In this document: positions 42,638 through 49,019 of the stretch, one piece after another
Numbering within the stretch: position 1 is the stretch's first letter
Layout: each line of letters opens with the position of its first letter
DNA from: an uncultured Treponema sp.
GTDB lineage: Bacteria; Spirochaetota; Spirochaetia; Treponematales; Treponemataceae
Reading direction: 5' to 3'
Assembly (NCBI GenBank): GCA_937885175.1
Contig: CAKZZO010000025.1
Span: forward strand, 1 to 49,019
DNA length: 49,019 nucleotides
Translations under genes and position numbers: made by a program
Notes under the pieces: generated by a model
Told to the model about the DNA's origin: nothing
Database searches by the model: none
Seen by the model: only the letters and a program-made list of their open reading frames with translations

Positions 42638-43375
42638 TTAAATCTTCTCAAAAATAAAATTGCAGAATGTCTTTATGCGGTTCATAAATGATGTTTCCAC
42701 ACGGTCTTTAAGAAAAAATATTTTATAGGTATCTACCGTTCCCAGGGCATAGAGAATCCACTTGTCTCCATCCCTGAATACCGTAATGACGGACTTCATC
42801 TTTTGGGGCTTAACGGCATTAAACTTATCATGGTAGCGCAATATATTCAGATTCATCATCTGATAGAAAATGCTTGAATCTTTCTTTTCAATGTTTATTT
42901 GTGTCTTAATAATATCAAAAGGATCCATCTCCATGTCGGCAAGTATGTCGGTTTTTATGCCGTCATTTTTTGTACGAAGAGTCTGCATGTCGGTAATAAC
43001 AGCGGAATCATAGAGCATATACCATTTTTCGGCACGCTCAGAGTAATAGGGAATCGTCGTATACTCCGTAATGTTCAAAAACACGCCGTTGATTTTTTCC
43101 AATAAATCCTCATTCCCCTTATAAGGGCGGACCTGAATGATTTCCGCAAGATAGGCAGGATCAAGTTCCTCAATAATGTCAATCATTTTACGCGTGTCGT
43201 CATTTTTGTTCACACAGATTTTATCAATATCACCCGTATTACGAATAAGGACTTCTCCTTTTTCCAGCCTCGCACGTTCTTCGCCGGTCAGCCGCTTGTT
43301 AAAAGGATCAGCAAAAGCCGTCGCCATTGCACGTATCAAAGCAAGGTACAGTATCAGCGTTACAATCTTTTTCAT
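42638..43375 (-). CDS. Exported protein of unknown function
   Basis: 245 residues. N-terminal KKIVTLILYLALIRAMATAF is a signal peptide; the rest is mixed alpha/beta with no motif I recognise (EVLIRNTGDIDKICVNKN; VITVFRDGDKWILYALGTVD). GGGAGG five bases before the ATG. Upstream is a divergent promoter region shared with the aminotransferase gene. Its stop is one base before the ATG of the methyltransferase, so they form an operon. Confidence 0.7.
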   Translation of the reverse strand: MKKIVTLILYLALIRAMATAFADPFNKRLTGEERARLEKGEVLIRNTGDIDKICVNKNDDTRKMIDIIEELDPAYLAEIIQVRPYKGNEDLLEKINGVFLNITEYTTIPYYSERAEKWYMLYDSAVITDMQTLRTKNDGIKTDILADMEMDPFDIIKTQINIEKKDSSIFYQMMNLNILRYHDKFNAVKPQKMKSVITVFRDGDKWILYALGTVDTYKIFFLKDRVETSFMNRIKTFCNFIFEKI

Positions 43376-43395
43376 TATGACCTCCCATAACGTCT

Positions 43396-43444
43396 ATCAT
43401 ACCATAAAAAATTGATTGTTGGAATCGTTACAATGTGCTATAAT
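43396..43444. promoter_or_regulatory. Divergent promoter region (aminotransferase + / exported protein -)
   Basis: Plus strand: TTGTTG at 43416-43421, 17-bp spacer, TATAAT at 43439-43444, eight bases to the ATG at 43453, no ribosome site: a probable leaderless or near-leaderless start. Minus strand: TATGAT at 43401-43396 as the -10 for the gene at 43375, with no good -35. Confidence 0.6.
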
Positions 43445-43452
43445 GAAAAATC

Positions 43453-44652
43453 ATGATTGCACCTCACATAAAAGAAACTATATACAGCAAAGGAGCCTCC
43501 GTCATCCGAAAGATGTTTGAAGAAGGCATACAACTCAAAGCAAAATATGGCGCAGACAAAGTATTTGACTTTACCTTGGGAAATCCTGATCTGGATCCCC
43601 CTCAGGAAGTTCTTGCTGCGGTAAAAGAAGTTGCTCAGGACACAAGCCATGGCCGGCACGGCTACATGCCCAACGCTGGCTACATGGAAACCCGCGAAGC
43701 CATGGCGGAAAAGACTGCCCAGGAGCAGGGAGTAGCTGTCAGCGGAAAAAACATTCTGATGACGGTAGGGGCGGCCAGTGCGCTCAACTGCGTCTTCAAG
43801 GCCATTCTCACTCCGGGAGACAAGGTGCTTGTTCCCAAGCCTTTTTTTGCCGAATACCGCCATTATGTGCATAACTTTCAGGGCGAATTGATGGAAGTCT
43901 CCTCAAAAGAAGATTTTTCCCTCGATGTCGAAGCAATAAGCCGTGAACTTGAAGGACAGGGAGACAAGGTTGCGGCTATCCTTATCAATTCCCCCAACAA
44001 CCCCAGCGGAAAACTGTATACAGAATCAGACATCATAAGACTGACTGACAGCCTGAAGGACCACGGAAAGAAATGCGGTCGCTATCCCTACCTGATTTGT
44101 GATGAGCCTTACCGGGCCATTGTGTATGACGGCAAGCAGGTTGCGCCGGTTTTCAAGCACTATGATGAAACGGTTATCGTCACATCCTTTGCAAAGAATC
44201 TCAGCCTTCCGGGAGAGCGCATCGGGTATGTGGCAATCAATCCTCAGTCTGCGGATGCAGATGATTTTATCAATGCAACAACCTTTGCCTTGCGCACCCT
44301 CGGTTGTGTAAACGCACCAGCCTTCTTTCAGAAAGTCATTGCAAAAAGCTGGCATGCAAAAGTGGATTTTTCATCTTATGAAAAAAGACGCAATTTATTG
44401 ATGACGGTGCTGGATAAGGCTGGCATTCAGTATATTCGCCCAGAAGGAGCGTTCTATCTGTTCTGCAAGGTGCCCGACAAATGGAAGGGTGATGACATGG
44501 CATTCTGCGACTATCTCAAAAAATATCTGATTCTGGGTGCGCCCGGAAGCGGTTTTGGTGGACCGGGCTGGTTTCGGCTGGCCTACTGTGTTTCTGAAAA
44601 GACAATTGTTGATTCGGAAACCGCTTTTTGCCAGGCAATGAATGAAAACTAA
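43453..44652 (+). CDS. PLP-dependent aminotransferase, class I/II
   Basis: 399 residues. Fold-type-I aminotransferase of the aspartate/alanine group: FDFTLGNPDLDPPQEVLAAV, HGYMPNAGYMETREAMA, LINSPNNPSGKLYTE, YLICDEPYRAIVYDG and TSFAKNLSLPGERIGYVAIN with the PLP lysine at about K248; C-terminal GWFRLAYCVSEKT carries the carboxylate-binding Arg. Substrate unclear. ATG follows the -10 box closely and lacks a ribosome site. Eighteen bases before glgA, probably the same transcript. Confidence 0.92.
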   Translation: MIAPHIKETIYSKGASVIRKMFEEGIQLKAKYGADKVFDFTLGNPDLDPPQEVLAAVKEVAQDTSHGRHGYMPNAGYMETREAMAEKTAQEQGVAVSGKNILMTVGAASALNCVFKAILTPGDKVLVPKPFFAEYRHYVHNFQGELMEVSSKEDFSLDVEAISRELEGQGDKVAAILINSPNNPSGKLYTESDIIRLTDSLKDHGKKCGRYPYLICDEPYRAIVYDGKQVAPVFKHYDETVIVTSFAKNLSLPGERIGYVAINPQSADADDFINATTFALRTLGCVNAPAFFQKVIAKSWHAKVDFSSYEKRRNLLMTVLDKAGIQYIRPEGAFYLFCKVPDKWKGDDMAFCDYLKKYLILGAPGSGFGGPGWFRLAYCVSEKTIVDSETAFCQAMNEN

Positions 44653-44670
44653 TTTGTGGAGGACATACGA

Positions 44671-46155
44671 ATGAAAATTTTGATGGTGAGCGCAGAGGCA
44701 GTGCCCTTTGCAAAAACAGGCGGTTTGGCAGATGCAGTTTCTGCTCTGGCAGGAAACCTGAGCCTTATGGGACATGATGTCAAAATCGTCATGCCGCGTT
44801 ATTACAAAATTGACCGCAAAAAACTGGAGCTGATTCCCGGTCCTCTGGGTGTTCCTGTGGGAATGGGACAGGAATGGACAGCCTTATACACCGCAAAACT
44901 TCCCGGCTTTCCCAAGGTAGACGTGTATTTTCTTGACCATGAGCAGTGCTTTGGCCGCGATGGAGTATATGGTACAAAGGCAGAGCCTGATTTCTACGAC
45001 AATCCCTATCGTTTTTCACTTTTGGCTCATGGTGCCTTCCAGGTCTGCAATAAACTGGGCTGGTTTCCAGACATTGTTCACGCCCATGACTGGTCGGCAG
45101 GCCTTGCTCCTGTTCTATTGAAGTATGTATGCCGCAGCCAGCCTCAGTTTGCAAAGACTGCCAGCGTCATGACCATTCACAACATGGGCTATCAGGGAGT
45201 CTACGGCAAGGATAAATTCTCAGACCTTGGCATTGACTGGGGGCTCTACTATGGCGCAGGCTTTGAGCACAATGGAGCCATCAACTTCCTGCAGGCGGGA
45301 ATTTCTTCCTCAGATATGATAACCACCGTTTCTCCGACCTATGCCCATGAGATTCAGACGGCAGAAGGCGGCTTTGGTCTGGACGGACTTCTGCGCGTAA
45401 GAAGTGCCGTTGTGCGAGGCATTGTAAACGGCATTGATGATGCTGTCTGGAATCCAGAAGTGGATAAACTGATTCCCAAGAACTTCAGCTGGAAGGATAT
45501 GAGCGGAAAGGCAGTCTGTAAGGCAGAACTGCAGAAGCAGTTTGGACTTCCGGTAAACCCCGATATTCCGGTCATCGGGCTGGTAAGCCGCCTTGTTGAC
45601 CAGAAGGGCGTTGCAGAAATCTTTGCTCCCACATACGGAAGCCTCTACCGCATGTGTACCACCATGGACATGCAGTTTGTCATGGTAGGAAGCGGCGAAA
45701 AATGGTGTGAGGACGAAATCCGCTCCCTCCAGAGTAAATTGCCGAACTTCAAGGCCTTGCTGGGCTACTCAGAACCGCTGAGCCACTTGATTGAGGCTGG
45801 TGCAGACTTCTTCCTGATGCCGTCCCGCTATGAACCATGCGGCTTGAATCAGATGTACAGTCTTAAATACGGTACGCTTCCTATTGTCCGCAGAACAGGC
45901 GGCCTGGCAGACACCGTACAGAACTATGACGAGGCAACAGGCGGCGGAACAGGCTTTATGTTCGATCAGCTCACTCCCCAGTCTGTCTACGATACCGTCG
46001 GCTGGGCTGTATATGCCTACTACAACAAAAAAGACCATATCAAAGAAATGCAGAAGCGTGGCATGCAGCAGAACTTCACCTGGAAGGCAAGCTGTGAAAA
46101 CTACGTGGATGTATACAAGGAAGCAATGGCCCGCGGCTTCGGCTGGCACACATAA
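44671..46155 (+). CDS. glgA: Glycogen synthase
   Basis: 494 residues from ATG 44671 (GGAGG eight bases upstream); the earlier in-frame codons are ignored. GT5 family: N-terminal ADP-glucose site MKILMVSAEAVPFAKTGGLA (KTGGLAD), VHAHDWSAGLAPVLLKY, TIHNMGYQGVYG, donor half ISSSDMITTVSPTYAHEIQT, RLVDQKGV and the E-rich end MPSRYEPCGLNQMYSLKYGT with GTLPIVRRTGGLADTV. Elongates alpha-1,4-glucan from ADP-glucose, so the organism stores glycogen. Ends at a hairpin that terminates both converging transcripts. Confidence 0.96.
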   Translation: MKILMVSAEAVPFAKTGGLADAVSALAGNLSLMGHDVKIVMPRYYKIDRKKLELIPGPLGVPVGMGQEWTALYTAKLPGFPKVDVYFLDHEQCFGRDGVYGTKAEPDFYDNPYRFSLLAHGAFQVCNKLGWFPDIVHAHDWSAGLAPVLLKYVCRSQPQFAKTASVMTIHNMGYQGVYGKDKFSDLGIDWGLYYGAGFEHNGAINFLQAGISSSDMITTVSPTYAHEIQTAEGGFGLDGLLRVRSAVVRGIVNGIDDAVWNPEVDKLIPKNFSWKDMSGKAVCKAELQKQFGLPVNPDIPVIGLVSRLVDQKGVAEIFAPTYGSLYRMCTTMDMQFVMVGSGEKWCEDEIRSLQSKLPNFKALLGYSEPLSHLIEAGADFFLMPSRYEPCGLNQMYSLKYGTLPIVRRTGGLADTVQNYDEATGGGTGFMFDQLTPQSVYDTVGWAVYAYYNKKDHIKEMQKRGMQQNFTWKASCENYVDVYKEAMARGFGWHT

Positions 46156-46163
46156 TAAAAGCA

Positions 46164-46200
46164 GGGGAGATGTCCAAGAAGTTCTGCTGGACATCTCCCC
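46164..46200. terminator. Bidirectional terminator hairpin between glgA and 46213 gene
   Basis: Perfect 13-bp stem: GGGGAGATGTCCA (46164-46176) with TGGACATCTCCCC (46188-46200), 11-base loop. On the minus strand the stem is followed by GC then TTTT, fitting a terminator for the leftward gene; on the plus strand by AAAAATTT, which is weaker. Confidence 0.8.
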
Positions 46201-46212
46201 AAAAATTTGTCG

Positions 46213-48141
46213 CTAGAATTCAAACCACTGGCCGTCTGTCGTCAAATACCAGTCTGCCAGCACACCGCTCAGCGCAGGATTATACCAGCTGATTGAGCCA
46301 TCACGGTTTAGGATGACCAGCCGGCTTGAGTTCTGTGCAATCTTCAGGGGCATGGATGCGCTGCGCTTGTAAACAAAGTCTCGGCGGTTCTGCAAATTAT
46401 AGGAATGTACCTGATTTTTTCCCACCGTTGTAAAAAGAGCCGGATACACAAGATAGGTGAGGGCATTTGAGTCCTCATCCGTAATCGGAAGGAAAGTACT
46501 GCTGTTTTTTGTCTTCAAATTCCATTTAAAAAGGGAAGTAACCGTTTTCTTGCTGCTGTTCGTGCTGATAAGAATGCCGTACAGTTCGCTGCTGTTTGCC
46601 ACCGCATCATAGCAAAGCGCATAGGCGACATTTCCCCGCAGATTCAGAGGAACCGTTTCCTTTGTCGAGCAGTTTACATAGAGCAGGGGAACCGTCGGAT
46701 TTGTCGCGCTAGATTTTGCCACGTACAAGTCTGTTTCAGAAGTCAAAATAGCATCCTGCAGACTGGCTCCCAGATACAGCTGCTCCTTCTTCTTACTTGA
46801 AATCAGGTAGCGGTTTACAATGGCATTTCCCTCAATGCTCACCAGTGAATCTCCGTACATCCTGAGGGATTGAATCGTCTGCTCAGGCGTAAAGAGGACA
46901 CTTAAAGCCTTTGTACCCAGGTCAAGCAGTTGGACGGGCATCTTGGTGTCCTTTGACCACAGGATGATGTTTTCTCCATAGGGAATCAGATTCGTATAAC
47001 CGGGATTGTCACCTTTTTTGTCCACGACACCATTATCATATGAAGAAAGAAATATGGCATGAGGGGTAAGAAAGTAGAAATCTTCTCCTTTTACAGCCAC
47101 ATCGTAGATATAATCATACATATTATCGGTAAGCGGATAGACCGTTTCAGCTTCCATTGCGCTGTCAGCCAGTTCCACCTTATACACGTTTCCCTGAGAA
47201 GAACCGGCATAGAGCATGTTGTCGGCAATTTCTGCGCACAGAAGGGTCTCGTTCATTTTCAAGCCACTGTATGAACCGACCGCTTGTGGCGCAATGACTG
47301 CTTTATTCCGATCATTCATTACTGAATATACTTTAAATGAGCGGCTTTCCTGTACGACATAGAGCAAATCCTTTCGGATATTGGAGCCAACAAGAATCGG
47401 ATTTTGCGCGTTAAACTGGGCAACTCTTTTTCCCGTTGTCGCCTGCAGGATATAGACCGCATTATTCTTTACGCCCGCTACAAAGACTTCGTTGTTAAAC
47501 ATGGTCACCTGACTTAAATTGCTTTCAGTGCTGAATCGAGCCTTTTGCGAACCATTTTTGAGACTGTAGTAAGTCAGGTTTCCTGCAGGAGCGTACATAA
47601 TCACACTGTTTTCTGTCTTGGAGGTGTGAATCATGCTTACCGCACCAGTATCTTCCTTGATTTTCCGCTGGATAACCTGTCCGCTGTTTGCATTGATAAA
47701 AACCGTTCCGCTTACTGAGGCCGTTCCGCAAATCAAAAAAGACCCTTTTTCCGAATAGGTAAGGGCTGTAATCGGGTCACTAAAGCGATAGGAATACTTT
47801 CGGGTAAGATTGTGCCAGTTCCAGATAGTCACGCGGTTAAGGCTTCCGCCATCGCTTTCGTACACCGCCACATCGTTTCCGTTAGGACTTCGAGCAATGC
47901 GTTTAATCTGCAAGTCTGTAATCTGATAGTGTTCGCCCAATCCGTCATCCGTCCACTTAACCAGAAAACCGTCCGTACCACAGCTAAAGACACTGGTATC
48001 CTCAATCATGGTGGTATGCAGGCCAGACAAGTCCATTACCGGAGACTGATGGGTTTGAGTAGAAATATGAGCCTGTGCAAGCAAACTGCATGAAGAAAAA
48101 ACTGAAAGAACAATAAAAGCCAGATATGTCTTATTTTTCAT
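46213..48141 (-). CDS. Exported WD40/beta-propeller-like protein
   Basis: 642 residues from ATG 48141 (AAGGTG about six bases upstream); sixteen extra codons of open frame ignored. Signal peptide MKNKTYLAFIVLSVFSSCSL with a Cys near the cleavage region, so a lipoprotein is possible. Repeating blade motifs (VFSCGTDGFLVKWTDDGLGE, GNDVAVYESDGGSLNRVTIW, FLICGTASVSGTVFINANSG, MLYAGSSQGNVYKVELADSA) indicate a beta-propeller. Function unknown. It overlaps the 3' end of the protease gene by 11 bases, suggesting cotranscription with it. Confidence 0.8.
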   Translation of the reverse strand: MKNKTYLAFIVLSVFSSCSLLAQAHISTQTHQSPVMDLSGLHTTMIEDTSVFSCGTDGFLVKWTDDGLGEHYQITDLQIKRIARSPNGNDVAVYESDGGSLNRVTIWNWHNLTRKYSYRFSDPITALTYSEKGSFLICGTASVSGTVFINANSGQVIQRKIKEDTGAVSMIHTSKTENSVIMYAPAGNLTYYSLKNGSQKARFSTESNLSQVTMFNNEVFVAGVKNNAVYILQATTGKRVAQFNAQNPILVGSNIRKDLLYVVQESRSFKVYSVMNDRNKAVIAPQAVGSYSGLKMNETLLCAEIADNMLYAGSSQGNVYKVELADSAMEAETVYPLTDNMYDYIYDVAVKGEDFYFLTPHAIFLSSYDNGVVDKKGDNPGYTNLIPYGENIILWSKDTKMPVQLLDLGTKALSVLFTPEQTIQSLRMYGDSLVSIEGNAIVNRYLISSKKKEQLYLGASLQDAILTSETDLYVAKSSATNPTVPLLYVNCSTKETVPLNLRGNVAYALCYDAVANSSELYGILISTNSSKKTVTSLFKWNLKTKNSSTFLPITDEDSNALTYLVYPALFTTVGKNQVHSYNLQNRRDFVYKRSASMPLKIAQNSSRLVILNRDGSISWYNPALSGVLADWYLTTDGQWFEF

Positions 48142-49019
48142 GGAACACCTTCGCAAAATACGTAAAATCACCTGCCATCGCCACAACAAAAAGCAATGCT
48201 ATGAATGCAAGCCCGATATATTGTACACGAATTCGTACCTTTGGGGAAATAGTTATACCAAAAATTGCTTCAATAAGCGAAAAAAGAATCAATCCTCCAT
48301 CCAGTACAGGAACAGGAAGCAGATTCATAATAAAAAGGGATATGCTGATGAGAGCCATAAACTGCAGGAGGGAAGAAAGCCCTGTCCTGAATCCCGCGCT
48401 AAAGCCGTCCCTGACAGTACTTCCCAGCATGGTCGTAATCCTTGCAGGCCCGCTCACCGATTCAGTTATTTTTGCCCCCCTAAAAAGCAGGCTTATTCCC
48501 TTAAAGGTCAGCGCAATATTTAATCCTGTCTCCTTGAGTCCATACCAGATTGCAGGAAAAAATGCATGGCGTTTTGCCTCGTACTGGCGGACGCTATCTG
48601 GAAGACTTACCACACCGATTTTTCCCGCACCGTTTTCCGCCATGGCAGTGTGCACGGTAAATGCAAGGACTTGACCGTTCCGTTCCACCGTCACCTGCAA
48701 ATCTTCATCGGGATGCAGGGCTACAAAACCATAGATGTCCGAAAAATTTTCAGTTTTTTCCTGGTTAATCTGTAAGATTCTGTCACCAGTCAAAAGTCCC
48801 GCATCTGCCGCCGCACTTTCCACATCAGGGTAGACTTCATTTGCCAGCTGAATTTCATTTCCCGCAGAATAGTAGGTGTAGCCCGCCATTGCCACAATCG
48901 TATAGGCAAGCACCGCAAAAAGAAGATTCGCCAAAGGACCTGCAAAACCTATGGCCGCTCGAAAGAGGGGCCGAACGCCAAACATTGAATCAGGCTCAGC
49001 AGAAATATAATCCAGTCCG
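48131..49019 (-). CDS. rseP: RseP-type site-2 (M50) membrane zinc protease, C-terminal part
   Basis: The 5' end is outside the window; the frame is open to the last base (GLDYISAEPDSMFGVRP before the first internal ATG at 48985). Visible are the GFAGPLANLLFAVLAYTIVA helix, a PDZ domain (ADAGLLTGDRILQINQEKTE) and the NLLPVPVLDGGLILFSLIE segment with the LDG metal-site Asp, followed by a last helix. The N-terminal HExxH is expected outside. RseP/RasP enzymes cleave within membranes to release regulators or clear signal peptides. The 3' end overlaps the beta-propeller gene. Confidence 0.9.
   Translation of the reverse strand, partial: GLDYISAEPDSMFGVRPLFRAAIGFAGPLANLLFAVLAYTIVAMAGYTYYSAGNEIQLANEVYPDVESAAADAGLLTGDRILQINQEKTENFSDIYGFVALHPDEDLQVTVERNGQVLAFTVHTAMAENGAGKIGVVSLPDSVRQYEAKRHAFFPAIWYGLKETGLNIALTFKGISLLFRGAKITESVSGPARITTMLGSTVRDGFSAGFRTGLSSLLQFMALISISLFIMNLLPVPVLDGGLILFSLIEAIFGITISPKVRIRVQYIGLAFIALLFVVAMAGDFTYFAKVFHEK

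Noticed and set aside
41380..42657. 425-codon open frame on the + strand
   Set aside because: Exact antisense of the methyltransferase gene, with no ribosome site or recognisable motif; the minus-strand protein has full family motifs.
48126..48674. 182-codon open frame on the + strand
   Set aside because: Antisense of the protease gene, which has convincing PDZ and LDG motifs.

Overview
The window looks like the chromosome of a treponeme or close spirochaete relative. Three things point there: a V-type (not F-type) ATPase operon with the D-I-K gene order, a P83/100-family periplasmic/surface protein with a long Lys/Glu/Ala coiled coil, and a dense surface-polysaccharide locus. Species cannot be read from the sequence. 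Base composition drops visibly (more AT) between about 27 and 35 kb.

Layout. 1-3160 (+): end of the V-ATPase operon (ntpD partial, ntpI, ntpK) closed by a strong terminator. 3189-5404 (+): ispG and a TPR-like exported protein. 5401-39567 (-): a long, tightly packed leftward block. In transcription order it holds P83/100, manC, a Wzi-like outer-membrane protein and a Wzx-type flippase; then a rearranged AT-rich patch with a broken UDP-galactopyranose mutase gene, two ATPase systems and two GT2 glycosyltransferases; then a truncated unknown gene and a GT4 glycosyltransferase. Next come two copies of an unusual three-gene module that flank a GDP-D-glycero-D-manno-heptose pathway, and finally two GT4 enzymes, a polyprenyl-phosphate sugar transferase and an outer-membrane barrel protein. 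39635-43375 (-): a beta-propeller exported protein, an RlmD/RumA-type methyltransferase and a small exported protein. 43439-46200 (+): an aminotransferase and glycogen synthase (glgA). 46213-49019 (-): an exported beta-propeller protein and the C-terminal part of an RseP-type site-2 protease cut by the window edge.

Most interesting part. Each module copy has (i) a ~910-residue membrane protein whose N-terminal ~225 residues look like YidC/Oxa1 and whose C-terminal half is an alkaline-phosphatase/LtaS/PEtN-transferase-type catalytic domain; (ii) a nucleotidyltransferase fused to a fold-type-I PLP enzyme; and (iii) a TagB/TagF-like CDP-glycerol glycerophosphotransferase-family protein with a shared N-terminal 'YIDPGTGSMLFS' membrane leader. 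My inference is a duplicated system that makes a CDP-activated amino-alcohol (or related) phosphate and decorates or polymerises a heptose/mannose-containing surface glycan with phosphodiester-linked groups, partly in the cytoplasm and partly in the periplasm. The YidC-like part lacks the conserved groove arginine in my manual alignment, so it may be a repurposed fold rather than an insertase.

The AT-rich patch carries a recent rearrangement. An apparently identical 567-bp direct repeat of an ATPase gene has replaced the front of the galactopyranose mutase gene, giving an in-frame chimera, and a neighbouring ATPase gene is split at an A9 tract. Three genes have a good -10 box ending 6-8 nt before the ATG and no Shine-Dalgarno sequence, which suggests leaderless mRNAs. 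No tRNA, rRNA, CRISPR array, insertion sequence or gene-free stretch above 300 bases was seen.
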